64,000 bases of DNA, from positions 34,287 through 98,286 of the forward strand of contig CAJNOL010000851.1 in assembly GCA_905250125.1 (NCBI GenBank), in the 5' to 3' direction. The position numbers and the translations under genes were made by a program. Within the stretch, counting starts at the first letter, position 1; the number at the start of each line of letters is the position of its first letter. Shown one piece after another: positions 43,746 to 57,199 of the stretch. A model generated the notes under the pieces. It saw nothing but the letters and a program-made list of their open reading frames with translations, searched no databases and had not been told where the DNA came from. Origin of the DNA: Rotaria sordida. Its lineage: Eukaryota > Rotifera > Eurotatoria > Philodinida > Philodinidae.

Positions 43746-46700
43746 ATGATGAAGCTTTATATTCTATTTATCTTTATTTGGTCTTTTTTAAACCCTTCTT
43801 CTGCTATTCTTAGTAAACCATGTTCACGTGAAAATAGTCGAATTGTTCGTGATTATTTTAAACAAGTAATTTATTGAAAACAAAAAAATATTCTTTTTTT
43901 TTTAATCATTTTCATAAAAATTTTAGACAGTTAGTTCAATCTATGAAAAAAATCATTTATCTATTCCTGATGAATGTATTTTTTCACCAAAACGTGATAT
44001 TTTTTATCATCAAGAATTACACAAAACTAAAATAACAAATAATAAATGGTTATGTCAATATTGTAATAAAGTATTCTATTCAGAATATTATCTTGATATA
44101 CATATGTCTAATCGACATAATGATACATTAATTCATGTAAACAAAAAAACAAGTTTTTCTTTTTGTTTTTGTTCTAATATTCAATTAATAATGATAAATT
44201 TTTCTAGGATGAACAATCTGTATGTTTAGCTGATTATTGTTCAATATTTCGATGTGATGTTTTAAAACGACATAAAAAATCTTTTCGAGCTTTTCATTTT
44301 TTTATACGAACTTCTGATGTAACAAAAAGAAAATCAAAAAAAATTCTTAATGAACAACAATTAACTATTTTAAGAAGTCGATGTGCAGTAAGTAAAAGAT
44401 TGTCACCAAAAAAAAAAGAAGTTCCTATTCATATTTCTAAATTTTAGTCTATTATCAACGAATGTGTTCCACACAATATTAAACATGATACTCGAGTCAA
44501 AATGCAACGTAAGTATTCATCCTTACATTATAAGTATTTATCTCATTGATTAAAAAAAAAATCTAGGTGTATAAATATGAAAACAGCTATCGATTTTATG
44601 AAGGGTATTGGTAACTTATGCTAACATTCAACTTTACAAAATTGCATTTAAATCTTCTTCACTAACATTCACACCTTGACAGAGTGATCCTCACGAACAC
44701 CCACTTTGTACAAGTTCTAGACAGTCAGTAATAATCATAAAATGACCCCCGTTGTCCACTACTACACTGACACAGAATTTCTTGTATGCTCGGCACAAAT
44801 GTCCTCAACTTGCCTTCACTAACACCCACAGATGTCTATATTCTATATTTGGATATGAATAAGTGCTTGTAACAACAAACTAGAAAAGTAGTTTACTGCT
44901 ACCCTTGATAATAATGTTTGTTGAGCTACTTCATATCTGTAGAATATGTCTATTTTATATACAACAGATGCTTATTACAGGAGAATGAGATAAACAGAAG
45001 AAAGAACAATAGAGAGAAAAGGAAAATTAGCGCAAACTGATATCACTATCTACATAGTACAATTTCCAAATAACTTTTCTCAAGAAATTTTTTCCTGAAA
45101 ACATGTCAAACCAACCCCCAAAAATGTCTATAGATATCTATGAATACCCAAATGATCTTCATTAACAAGTCTATAGTATTTAACTTGTTGTCTCCTAATG
45201 TCTACAGAAACATTCGATCTATTCATTAATATATAATTGAATTAGTTTCTTAAGCATATTTATCTTTGATAATACTCCTACATATGAAAAAGAAAAATCT
45301 AAAAATAAACAAAGATCTATAGAAACGTCTAGTAAGCTTTGTACAGTAAAATACAACATGTTAATGGCGTCGTATTTCTTCGTAAATACAGAACTAGTTA
45401 GACGAACGTATGTACGATAATATATGGTAATATTACGAAATCTTTATGGCGTTTTACGATAAAAATAAATTATGATATACGACTAGTAATACTGGACTTG
45501 TGCTTACGATAGCAGATAGCATCAAAATAATTATTTACAGTAGACTATGTTGTATAAGCAACTGCTTACGACAATTAACTTATAATGAGAAAAGTCTAAT
45601 TCAATTTCTGACACATAGTTCGAATTGTTTTCTTTTGCGTTTTATTTCAAAAATACTTGAAGATAATGAAATATACTTTACAACATTGATAAAAATATAT
45701 GAATATATGTTAATATATAGAAACATGAAATTCAAATTAGTTTCAAATGTAATTCCCCTCTCTTTTGCTTTTTTTATGTTAGTGATAATGAGAAAATACA
45801 TCAAAGACGAACATAAATTCGGAGAACGACATACACTATCAAGATTTTTAAAAAGTGCAAATGATTCAAGTCTTGTAATCGAAGTCCAAACAAATAGATT
45901 TATATTTTTGTTACAAAACTAATAATTACACTTAAATAATGAACTGATATATATATATCATTTTGCAAGATTCCTAAAAAGGAATATTAAAAAACACATT
46001 TAAAACAAAATGTTTAACTTATAACCATATATTAGCTAGTAAAACACAAAATATTACAACAAAAATCAAGTTGATATCATTTGATTCATTCAAAGATATT
46101 CAATTGGAAATACGTCATAATGGAAAAATGAAATTTATAATTGTACAAGTTTTCTTTTTCAAAGAATATATTTTCAGACATATGATTAGTATAGCAATGA
46201 GGTTGACATTTTTCAAGCAATTTCCAGCAGTAAAAAGATATAATTTCAGATGAAAAACTTTGTTTAACAAAGAGTAGAGTCATTTTATGGTCTTTCCTGA
46301 CGGTATATTTTTTTTAGGACTTGTACAAAGTGGGTGTTAACATAAACTTTGAGTATCCATTTTACGAATGCCTTCAAATTTAAGTTGTTCAATATAAGAA
46401 AAAGAAAATTATACTAGATGACTATCTTAAAGATGTTTCATATTTGTTAATATACATTTTTTGACTAATAGCTCGATATTAAAATTAATTTCGAAATCTG
46501 AATCCAATAGTTGCATAATTCTATGAAATATACAACAAGGTTTAACCAATGATATTTCTTTGTTTCTATTGAAAACAGAATCATAAGTAAGATTTGTTGA
46601 GTAAATGAGTCATGCAATTATGCACTACCAATGAAATTATGAATGAATCAGTAAAAAGTGCATTTTATTCTTTTCTTTCTTCCTTTCTCTGTCAAAAAAA

Positions 46701-47201
46701 TGTTTTATTATTTAGATGAAATGTATGCAGAAATTTGTGCTTATTTGACAACCAATAGATATTTTGAATCACCAACTCATGATGTAAGAATTTTTCTTAT
46801 TATGATATAAATTTTAAAAAAAAACAGAAACGCCACATTCAATTAATTTTAGAAAACTTTAATTAAAATTACATCTATTTTTTGTTTTGTAATTTGTATT
46901 GCCATGTGTTTTATTGGTATTGCAATTATAAAACGTTCTGATTGGAAGTATGTTTTATAATATATATAAATTTTATGGAAAAATTTTTATTTATTTATTA
47001 TTTAGATTCGGTTTTCATGGTGATGATGAAACTGAAAAACATCTATCCGATGAAACAATATCTACAGCAACTGCATTATTATCAAAAACACCTCGAAATA
47101 GTATTATTCATTCATCAAAACATCTAACATCTAATGTTCGCCATCGAGTCCATTTTGAAACTGTAGACGAATATAATCATTTACATAGTGAACATATGTA
47201 G
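43746..47201 (+). CDS. Type I membrane protein with luminal C2H2 zinc finger
   Basis: Seven exons: 43746-43865, 43927-44136, 44208-44387, 44448-44508, 46716-46783, 46853-46947 and 47006-47201. All joins keep phase and give 309 residues. MMKLYILFIFIWSFLNPSSA is a signal peptide. WLCQYCNKVFYSEYYLDIHM with a second His gives a C2H2 finger (C83, C86, H99, H104). A further Cys/His-rich stretch follows (CLADYCSIFRCDVLKRH). One helix near 220-239 (SIFCFVICIAMCFIGIAII) is followed by a ~65-residue cytosolic tail. A classical zinc finger facing the ER lumen or outside is unusual, so a non-DNA role is likely. Intron 4 is 2207 nt and holds an inverted-repeat insertion; the other introns are 60-71 nt. 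I recall similar secreted C2H2/TM proteins across eukaryotes but cannot name the family. Confidence 0.8.
44696..46338. mobile_element. 1.64-kb inverted-repeat insertion inside an intron
   Basis: AACACCCACTTTGTACAAGT at 44696-44715 is mirrored by ACTTGTACAAAGTGGGTGTT ending at 46338; the match spans 24 bp with one mismatch. The pair encloses most of an intron that is over 30 times longer than its neighbours. The interior has a 140-codon plus-strand frame (45500-45922) without recognisable motifs. No target duplication was found. Confidence 0.5.
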
Positions 47202-47445
47202 AAAATTCCTAGTTTTCGTTCTTTTGTGAACATTCTTTTCCTTGCTTTTATCTTCTGTAATCTCCATATTTTTGTATTTTATTCGTTGTCAGTTATCCAC
47301 TGGATAATTTTTATAAAAAAAAAAAAATTAATAAATTAAATCCAAAAAAAAGTATTCTTTGTGAAGGTAAGTATGTTGTCATCCAATCATTTTGCAACGG
47401 AGTTGTTCAAAAAGTAATTGCAACATGAAGACAAAATTATCTGAG
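47202..47445. other. Intergenic spacer
   Basis: 3' flank of the zinc-finger gene, with A-rich AATTAATAAATTAAA near 47326. It includes a mariner-end-like string (GTTCAAAAAGTAATTGCAAC, 47406-47425) too short to classify. Confidence 0.4.
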
Positions 47446-47453
47446 TATATAAG
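47446..47453 (+). promoter_or_regulatory. TATA box of the DUF3684 gene
   Basis: TATATAAG lies 105 bp before the chosen ATG at 47558. Same form as the other TATA boxes in this window. Confidence 0.45.
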
Positions 47454-47557
47454 GAGCCTACAAAAATTGAATTGCTTTCATTTTTGTTTTGTAACTTGAA
47501 AAAAAATAGAAGCTTTATATTTGCATGGGTTTTTTTTTGTCTCTTCTAGATTCAACG

Positions 47558-50500
47558 ATGTCGAAAAATCTCTTACATGAATCAGCATCATCGGATGCTC
47601 TTCGTTTAAAAGCTTTACAATCTGGTTTTGAAAGTCGTGTTGAAGTTAATCAACGAATGTTAATTGATAAAATGCTTGCACGTTATTCATCGGATTTTGT
47701 TGTTTGTCGTGAATTAATTCAAAATTCTGACGATGCTAAAGCAACATCATTTCATTTTGAAATAACTTGTGATAATGGATCATCATCATCATTATCATCA
47801 GAAAAAGATTTTCATAATAAAACTATAACAGAAATTTGTGCTATAAATAATGGTCTTATTTTTAATGAAACTGATTGGAAACGTGTAGCAGCTATAGCTG
47901 AAGGAAATACAAATGTTGAATCTGTTGGACAATTTGGTGTTGGATTTTTTTCTGTTTTTTCATTTTCTGAAGAACCAATTATAACATCAGGAAATCAATA
48001 TATGGCATTTGTTTGGCGTGATGATAATTCTTTAACAACTTATCGTCATGAATTACCATTAGAACAACAATCACAATTAACATCAATTATTCTTAAAATG
48101 CGTACAAAATATATTTTACATACAGAAACAAATTTTGATTTTGATTCAATAATAGATATTAATGAAAATTCTAATATTAAATCACCAAATAAAAAACGTC
48201 AAAAGAAAAGTATAACAACAACAACAACAACAACAAATGAAATTATTCCAACAATTAATCTTACACAACTTAAAGCTTATTTTACTAAAGGTAGAAATTT
48301 TATGATTGGTAGTGTTTTATCTGGGTTTTCTTTTCACAGAGAAGGGTAAACACTTCATTTTAGAGAGTACAGACATATAGTACAAGGTATCATAATCATA
48401 ATACTTTTGAGAGAGTCAACTCAATTTTTTAGAAGAACACCACTTCCACGTTAATTATGTTTCGATATTTGTTTGGCAGAATTCCCCATGCTGAATAAAA
48501 TATTGATGATTATTAATGTTTTTTGTTTTTTCTTAGTTTTATCATTTACAAAACATATTAATGAACTTATTATAAAAATTAATCAAAAAACAATTTTTAA
48601 AGTAACAAAAACAAGAAAACCAATATCATCAACAAAATCTAATTCACAATTTAAAAAAAATTCTATTCATAATATGTTACGTCTTGATTCATTAATACAA
48701 ACAGAACAAATCTTTTCTATTGATCATGGTCCATCTATAACATTAAATCATATATCTGTTGATGCAACATTAATTATTGATGAAAATTATCATAATCATA
48801 TTCGACGTATATTAAAAAAAAGTTTACCACCAAATGTACAAATTCAACTTTTATATACACCTAATAATGTAAAATAAAATATCGATAGTTTTTTGTTTTT
48901 TATTTTTGAAATTCGTTTTTTATTTTTTGTTCTTAGATTATAACGAAACAACAACAACAACAACAACAAAGAAAATCATCAAAAAATGATGATCTTCATA
49001 TGAAAATTCTTAATTCATTAATACCATTAAAATTTCAAAATGATGAAATTTATCCAGCAGGTTTAATTTTTATTGGTCTTGGAACACATCAAACAACTGG
49101 AATAGGAATGCATGTTTATAGTCATTTAATTCCAACAATTGAACGTGAAAATCTTGATTTACAAGATCCATATATATCAAAATGGAATAGAGAACTTCTT
49201 TTATCAGTTGGACAAATAGCACGATTTGTTTTTGATCAATTAATGATTGTTAATAAACAATACGATTCGACACTCGCTTCTTATTCATTTCAACCATCTA
49301 TACCAAATAATGAAATTGGTATAAATAGGTTTTTTTTTTAAAGCATGAATACGAGACAAAAATACGTTTCTTCTAATAGGGAGACAAATTTAGATTTTTA
49401 TCATGAGAACTATCATTCTGACTCGAAAATAAAACCATAGGTCTATAACAAACTACTTTAATTCTCTATGGTTCCTTCAGTTCCATTAAAGATGTGAATT
49501 CGAATGCGACGGTATGTGGATGGACAGAAAGTACACATTCACACCCTTAAAGGGATTACGATAGATTATAGTTGTAAGAGATTTTTAGACCGGGATAACT
49601 TTGATTTCTTGTGAACCTCCTCCCGCAATAAAAATGTTCTCGTTACAATCAACAAAAAAATGTTTTTTTTTCCTTTCTACAGGTTCAATTCTTGTCGATG
49701 GATTTTTTTCTTCTAATAAAGATTTACTTGTTCCTGTTAAACAAACTCCAACAGATATTAATCTTTCACTTATTCCATCAATACAAGCTTATATAGCAAA
49801 TTCCAAACATATTCATTCCTTTCTTTCATTACCACTTGTACCATATGAATTAAGTAAAAATGGTTTATTTCAAGCTTTAAAAGATCGTGATTTAATAATT
49901 GAAGTTAATAATGAATTAATTGAATTAACAATAACAACAACAATACTTTTATCAAATCAATTTGTTGAATTTCTTCATTGGTTATCTAGTCAAAATTATG
50001 ATGATAAACAATATATAAAACGTTTATTATCAATTGTACGTTTTCGTGAAACAAATAATTCATCAATAATAACATTAGAAAAATTAAAAAATTATGATAA
50101 TTTTAATATATCAACAATAATTCCATTACCATCACATGTTTTACCTGCAAGTGTAGCTACTTATTTATCACGAGAAGAATTACAAAAACAATTATCATTA
50201 ACACCATTTACATTAAAAGATTTTCTTCATTATTATTTACTTAAAAATCAATTATATTTATTTACAAAAGAAAATACATCAACATGTTTATTACATATTA
50301 TTTCAAAATATTCTGGACAATTAAATAAAACAGAATGGAATAAATTAAAAACAACTTTATCAACAATAACATGTATACCAACAAATCAAGGAATGAAAAT
50401 TCCTAATGAATCATATATTCCATCATCAATTTTATCATCAGATTTACCAATAATAACATTAAATGTACCACAAAATTTAACTGATGATGATGATGATGAT

Positions 50501-53500
50501 GATGATGATGTTAATGATAATCAATCAATAATAGAAAATATGGAAAATTCAATATCAGCTGAATTTCTTAAACGATTAGGTTGTCGAACATTAAATGTTC
50601 AATCATTTGTACATGCACGATCATCATTAACAAATTCAACATCATCATCAAATTCCCATACTATGAAAATTTTAATTCAACATTTAATGGAAGAAAGAGA
50701 TAATATGAGTGAAGGTGATTTTAATGCATTAAAACAAAGTGAATGTCTTAGAGGTAAAATTTAATAGTTTATTAAATCTAATCATAAATCATTTATTTAT
50801 TTTTCAAGGTACAACACTTATACCAAATAAAGAAAATACACGAAAATATGCACCACAAGATCTTCATTTTCCATTTGTTGCTATTCAACTTCAATGGTCA
50901 ACATTACCAATAATTGATTGGCATGATATTGATTTACATTCACGTGAATATGCATTTCTAAAAGAAATTGGTGTACGTGAAGTACCTGATTTACAAAAAT
51001 TAATTGATCGAATTATTGAAGAACATAATGAACAAAAGAAAAAATCAATTAATGAATATAAATTACCAATAGGACTTAAATTTTTAGCTGAAAATTTTCA
51101 ACAACATTATTCAAAATTATGGAAAACAGCAAAAATTAAACGACCTTTTCTTCCATCACTTTCACCATCAAAAACTATTATATTATCATTACCCGAAGAA
51201 GTTTTTAAAGGTTTGTTTTCTTTTTGTTTTTTTGTTCTATTTATCATATTTTGTTTTTTTCGTATTAGATGAAAGTCCATTATGTGCAACACTTTTATCC
51301 AATGTTATTGAATTATTTGAAGAACATTTTAATATATCATTACTTGGTGTTAAAGATCGTCCAACATTAACAGTAGCATTTGATATTCTAATGGAAAAAA
51401 AAGAAGAAATACTTAATGTAGAAACTGCACCAAAAATTTTTGCCTATATGAATCAACTCGATGGTTTAAGTCGACCATTAATTGAACGTATATCAAAACT
51501 TGCTTTTATTCCTCTTGAAGGAAATAATTATTTTATGAAACCATCACAAGTTTTTATACATCCTGATAATTCAACAATAGAATCATCATCAAGATTACGA
51601 CAAATACATGTTATTCTTCCAACATCATCTGAAGATGATGATGATGATGATGATGAAATAACACAAGCCAATGGTAGTAGTCGTCGTCGCCGTCGTAAAC
51701 GAAATGTTAAAACAACACCAAAAAATAAAAAAACTAAAACAATATCATCATCATCAACTCCATTAATTATGGATAATACAGATAAAAGTGGTTTAATTGA
51801 TTATATTGATTATGGTTTTGAAGGAAATTCTTTTCTTCTTGGTATTGGTGTACTTCATCATCCATCTGCAAATATTTTAGCTGAATTATTAATTGATCGA
51901 CAAGAAAATTATTTTAAAAATTTAAATTCAAATAATCCAGATGATTTACAACGAAAATTACTTGCATATACAAGTTGTCTTCGACAACTTGCTATTGCAG
52001 CTAATACAACAAATGAATTACAATCAACATCATTAATAAAAAGATTAAAAAATGAATCTTGGTGTTTAGGTTATCAAGTTATTGAAAAACGTTCAAATAA
52101 TGAAAAACAACGTTTATTTAAAATTGTGCCACCAAATGAAATTTATCTTGATGATGATCATCAATGTGCTATTGATCTTCGACCATTATTACCACCGGAT
52201 GAACCTGAATTAACAAAATTATATGAAAAATTTGGTGCTTCATGGTTATCAGAATGTGTAAAAAGAACTTTAGTACATAAAGGTAATAAAACAAAAAACA
52301 AATATCATTAATCAAATTGAGTTTTATTATTTATAGGAAAAATTGCTACATCAGATCGAGGTAATAAATTACGTGATCTAATTCAATATCGTCTTGATAT
52401 GTTATTTGTTAATAATCGAGTAAAATACTTTTTTTGAATCAAACTTTAAAATTTTAGAATTTTTTTTATTTTTTCTAGGGTGAAAAAATGGAAAATCTTG
52501 ATGGAAAACATGTTGATATGTTACGAACAAATTTATCTGTTTATGAAGTTGATGGTATTCAATGTCAATTAACATTTCAAAAAAAGACAATTACACTTGA
52601 TGTAAATTATTATTATTATTATTCTTTTTCATTTTCATTTTCTTTTTTCATTCTAGTCAACTGATAGTAGTTCATGTGCACTTGAATATGATAAAAATAA
52701 CGTTTCATTATATTTTCAAAAACATATACGTGAATTTGATTATATTGATATTGCAAGTGAATTAGCACGATTTGTATTTAAAAAACCACTTGATACAATT
52801 GTTCATACAATAAGTGATAAACTTGCATCACCATTAGAAACACTTAAACGTCGTGGTGTACCTGTTGATCGTCTGTTACAACATAATCAACAAAATATTC
52901 GTTCAACAATTCAAATGTTTCAACAAAAATCTGATTTTAATCATAATGATAATAATCATTATCATGAAAGTTATGTTGAAATGACTGGTCGTATAGAAGA
53001 TTTTAATCGACAACAAACTAAAGATGATGCAAAATTATTTTCAATGTTAAAAAAAGGTCGTGCATATACACAAACAAAATTTATTCAACAAGAACATGTT
53101 AAAGATGATATTGATCATTCATGTGAAGCTGTACCATCAGCTAATATGACACGTTATAAAGATTTATTTCATTCAATACCATTATATATTGAACGAAATG
53201 TTCTTATTACAAATAAAATGCTCGATCAAGCTAAACAATTAGCATGGGTTTTAATAGGACTTGCTAATCATGTTTTTAAAATACCTATTGAAACATTACA
53301 TCTTTATCGAGATATTGATGGAGGTAGTAAAAACTTTAAATTGAATCATTGAATTTTATTATTTTTATCTTTTTAGCTCGAATTGCATTTAATGATCGTC
53401 GTGCATTATTTTATAATCTTCGTTATTATGAACAAGTTTTTGCTGATAAAGTTCAACCATATTTACAAGTAACATCACCATCAATACCAATAATACATAC

Positions 53501-53663
53501 TATTGTTAATTTTTATTTTATATTAACATGTCATGAACTTGCACATAATCTTGAAATGGCACATAATTCAAATTTTATTAATCATTTAGAAACAATAGCA
53601 GTTAAATTTATGACTGAAAAAGATTTATTTCTACAACAATTTTCATTTCAAAATTATTTATAA
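47558..53663 (+). CDS. DUF3684-family HSP90-like (GHKL) ATPase protein
   Basis: Ten exons: 47558-48290, 48537-48868, 48937-49318, 49683-50753, 50809-51210, 51269-52282, 52337-52419, 52479-52601, 52657-53323 and 53377-53663. All phases agree and yield 1697 residues. The N-terminus is a GHKL ATPase: RVEVNQRMLIDKMLARY, the N-box RELIQNSDDA (51-60), INNGL, and the glycine loop VGQFGVGFFSVF (123-134). Next comes GLIFIGLGTHQTTGIGMHVY (397-416) with PTIERE, a hallmark of the DUF3684 family, and the C-terminal STRETCH CHELAHNLEMAHNSNF. Poly-Thr, poly-Gln and two poly-Asp runs are local expansions. Fungal members have similar length. Function is undetermined; ATP binding is inferred from motifs. An upstream CTTCTAG before the ATG may be a splice acceptor. 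Gene is intact. Confidence 0.9.
49491..49552. repeat. GT/CA-rich palindrome inside an intron
   Basis: GATGTGAATTCGAATGCGAC and GGTATGTGGATGG face GTACACATTCACACCC. It lies in intron 3 (49319-49682) of the DUF3684 gene, which is 364 nt against ~55 nt for most others. Confidence 0.6.
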
Positions 53664-54149
53664 AATAATTTTATTTGAATGAAAATTTCTTTTTCTTTTT
53701 TTGGTTGTCGTTGTTATGTAATAACATATATAAATAAAGATATTCTTTATACATATATATATATATTTTGAAGAAAAAATTCACTTCAGACATCTTGTTT
53801 TCGAATTATATTTTTATCAGCGTTTGAGTCAATATGTAAATATTTAATCATTAGAAATCAAAACATGATCTCCGATAAGAGAGAGAGTCCATCACCAGCT
53901 TTTTCACTTCGCGTCTGCAAAAATCTTGAACTGTTGTCTGAAAACTATCTACTAAATTTTTAGTTCCTTCTATATCTAAAAAATCATTAAGAGCTATGAA
54001 ATGAACTGTTTCATGAATCTATATAGGATGTCCACACTGATAAATGAGATTTTATAAGTCATATTCATAAGAATAACACTATCAAAAATGTTTTGATGTA
54101 TCACAAACAGATGTAACAAAGAACGATAAACCTCTAGGAGTTATAAAAA

Positions 54150-54219
54150 AAGGGTGTGGATCAGGTTATGAGTGTGTCTGTGTATGGATTGAATACTCAC
54201 ACTCACATCCACATCCTAT
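54150..54219. repeat. GT/CA-rich imperfect palindrome
   Basis: AAAGGGTGTGGATCAGG and GAGTGTGTCTGTG on the left, ACTCACACTCACATCCACAT and CCTAT on the right. The cleanest example of the family. Confidence 0.7.
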
Positions 54220-54447
54220 CTGATATTTCCGAATAGATTTAAATAGATTCAATAGAAATCACTATTGAAAGCTAGATAAAAATGCACAAAGTTAGATATC
54301 TTGGTAATTAACTAGATATATTGACTGAGAGATCGCTAAATATAATTGTTAATCACAATCATAAAGAAAATCAGAATAATTATACACCATTTTCACAGGC
54401 TATTAAGAGATATCTCTGTTGTGTACTTTTTTGCAACGAATCTCTGC

Positions 54448-54509
54448 AAGGGTGTAGATATGAGATGAGTCTTTCGTTCAATATAAATTCATACTTACAC
54501 CTCTTCTAT
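54448..54509. repeat. GT/CA-rich imperfect palindrome
   Basis: AAGGGTGTAGATATGAGATG on the left and CATACTTACACCTCTTC on the right. Confidence 0.5.
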
Positions 54510-55635
54510 CGATATCGACTTGTGAATATACGATGTAAATCATTTTTCACCTCAAGGAATTAAATTTTTTTTCGAAGTCTGTTTTAACTTTATTGGAGAG
54601 GGGAAAAAAGTTACACAACATATGTGAGAATCAGCTTGGTAAGTGTCAAAGTGATTGAGTGCCAGTCGATACACTGTCAAAATTCACGGATTTTTAGATA
54701 CAAAAATGAACAGTTCTCAATATTGTGCTCTGAAGAAAAACTGAAGCAGTAGATGTAACACAGATTTTAAATAGCTGTTCTTTGTTCGATCTTTTTTGAC
54801 TAGATGAATCAACTTTTTGAAATCGAAAAATTTATGGAGTGCTCAATAGGCGGTTAAGGCCAACGTTTCATCGATTCAGCCAAATGCGCAAAAAATTTGA
54901 GTGTAGAGGTTTCTCTTATCGAAATTTTATTATTGTGATATTAGCTGAAGAATTATCAATTATCACAGAATAATAAAGCATTGATTATATTATCACTACA
55001 TATTAAGAGAAAGTTTCCTCAAGCTTTTTATACGAAAAAGAAGTCCTGCCGCCATTACTTTCGAATCGTTCTAAATACTTTTGAAAAACAATTTGGGAGA
55101 AAATAAAAAGTAAAATGAGCAATTCTCTATTTTCTTCATATAAATTCTTTACTATTTAAGTTATTCATTTTCATATTCATCTAAAGAGAAATTATATGAA
55201 AAAGCAGCCAACTATCGTTTTTTGTCTTGTAGTATTATGTGTTTTAATATCGTAGATTTATATAAGTAATGAAAGTTATAAGATAAAATTGTAAATACTT
55301 CAGCTATCGATCATAGTCAATATTGATTCACATGACATTTCACTGTCAACATATGTTCTCTGACTTTCTGTCTGTATTCTCAATATTATATTCCTCTTCT
55401 GATTTATTGTGCTTGTCTACTATCATATACATGAAAGTTTTTTTCTGAACATGACTATTCTCATACGTGACTAAATTTGCTCTTTTAATAATGTTCGTGA
55501 TAATAGAAGATAGAGACAAGAAAAAAAACAACCGAGAACAACTATGCAGATGTAACACTCACACAGGACAAAGTCAAATATTGATATCCAGAATGGAACA
55601 AAATATCTTTTTTCATTTCATTTTATTTAATTGTA

Positions 55636-55690
55636 ATAGGATAGGCAAGTAGGTAGGTAGTTACTAGATAGATAGGTAGTTAGTTTCATC
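55636..55690. repeat. TAGG/TAGA microsatellite
   Basis: Alternating TAGG and TAGA tetramers (GTAGGTAGGTAG, AGATAGATAGGTAG), imperfect. Confidence 0.7.
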
Positions 55691-56336
55691 TCTGATCAAA
55701 AGTCTTTTCTATCCCCTCTTTTGTGAAACACGATTTGAAACTAGTATTGAAATATAGAGGCAAAAATTTGAAGTCCTCATATACTGTTATGGATATATCA
55801 AAGAAATTCAAGTCAACTTGAAATTTTATATTGAACTCTATTCAGCTTATTATTTAAATCTGTTTTTATTAAAGACCAAGAATATCATACTTTTAAACAA
55901 CATAATCTACGTCATCGAGACATAACATGAATAGAAGTTATATGCTGAAATCATTTTTCTATCTAAAAACACAGGCATCTATACCGTGTTTTACACTTTA
56001 CTCCCGTAGTGAATTACGATAACAGCTTTTTTTCTATATTGCATCCGTTTGGTGTCAACCAACGAGGGAACCTTTTCAGACGTCCCCCATCGATTCCAAT
56101 GATTTTTTGCCTATAGATATTGTTCAATGCTCTAGTAAAAACCCTTAAAGGATTTGGGTTCCTATCACTTTCTTCAAAAGCTATGAATATTTTAATGTTT
56201 TTTTTTTGCTGAGAATTCATCAGCTTGCGACATTTGAATGTACATATTTACATCGTTAGCTGTGTACGGTATCTTCGTCTGTTGATGTATACAAATAACT
56301 GCACGAATGTGTTGTCATTCAAAAGAGTTTCTTCAT

Positions 56337-56436
56337 AAGGCTGTGGGCGTAAATAGTAGATCTGAGTGCGGGTTAAGCATCTTGATGAATGATGGAACAG
56401 ATGAGTATAAAATTCACACCCACATCCTCAACAGCT
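56337..56436. repeat. GT/CA-rich imperfect palindrome
   Basis: AAGGCTGTGGGCGTAAATAG and GAGTGCGGGTTAAG on the left, AATTCACACCCACATCCTCA on the right. Confidence 0.55.
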
Positions 56437-57099
56437 ATTCATGCCAGTATCATTCTTGTGCTGATAGATTTAGAAAACTTTTTTAGATTCTCGTATTATA
56501 ATATTTCTATTGAATTATTAGTAATTGACGCATGTTGCGCTAAGAGGTTTTCTTGAGTATATTAAGATGTTAATTTATAAGCGAGCGTGTATGAAATACT
56601 GTCGTTATTTAGCATTCAATCGTTCTGATATCATAATATTATTAAACTAGATTTTTTTCAAGAACTAAAAGTTCAAAGTATAGGAAAATGAGTATGTACG
56701 ATTGTAATAACTCGATATCAGCTGCATATGAAAATAACTATCGAAATTTTTTATTTCGAGACTTTTGTTTATATATATGAATATATTACGAGTTTGAAAA
56801 TAAAAACTAGTTGAATTTTTTTCTACCTCCTTCTGCTTTTTGACATCTTTTTTGGTGTAAATATGTTTTGTTTTTATTTCATGTGCTAGATTCACTATGT
56901 ACGAATCATTTAAGCGCATCATTTCGAGCACATGTTTGGTTGTGTATAACTTTCCGTGTGCATGCTATGTAAATCCGTTCGTGATACAGTGTAAAGGAAG
57001 AAATAAAAAAATAAAGAAAGAAAAAAAATATGCAAAATAACAAACAATAAGAAATGAATAAAGTTGCCTTGCTGCACAGGTAAAAACAAATCGATCGAC

Positions 57100-57199
57100 T
57101 ATATAAGCATATACTGTTATATACACAACACCAAGTCTAATCAACAGATCTTCGACATAACACTTTTTCTATATATTGGGTTTTGTTCGTTTCGTTGTG
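57100..57199 (+). promoter_or_regulatory. Putative promoter and 5' UTR exon of the ADP-ribosyltransferase gene
   Basis: TATATAAG at 57100-57107 is followed about 90 bp later by a strong donor, GTGAGTAA at 57200. The first ATG of the downstream gene (58116) sits directly after an acceptor (TTATCTAG, 58108-58115). A non-coding first exon of about 57130-57199 spliced to 58116 would explain both; trans-splicing at 58115 is the alternative. Confidence 0.35.

Larger units (their letters stand above)
53664..57099. other. Gene-poor region
   Basis: 3.4 kb without a supported gene. It holds three GT/CA palindromes (54150-54219, 54448-54509, 56337-56436) and a TAGG/TAGA microsatellite (55636-55690). 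Minus-strand frame 56014-56220 is unrecognised. Confidence 0.45.

Noticed and set aside
45500..45922. 140-codon frame inside the long intron
   Set aside because: No recognisable motif and AT-rich composition; could belong to the insertion, but not supportable as a gene.
56014..56220. Minus-strand frame faintly similar to the frame left of the gap at 16339
   Set aside because: Only a short NPxxR...F-like resemblance; may be a shared repeat but too little to call.
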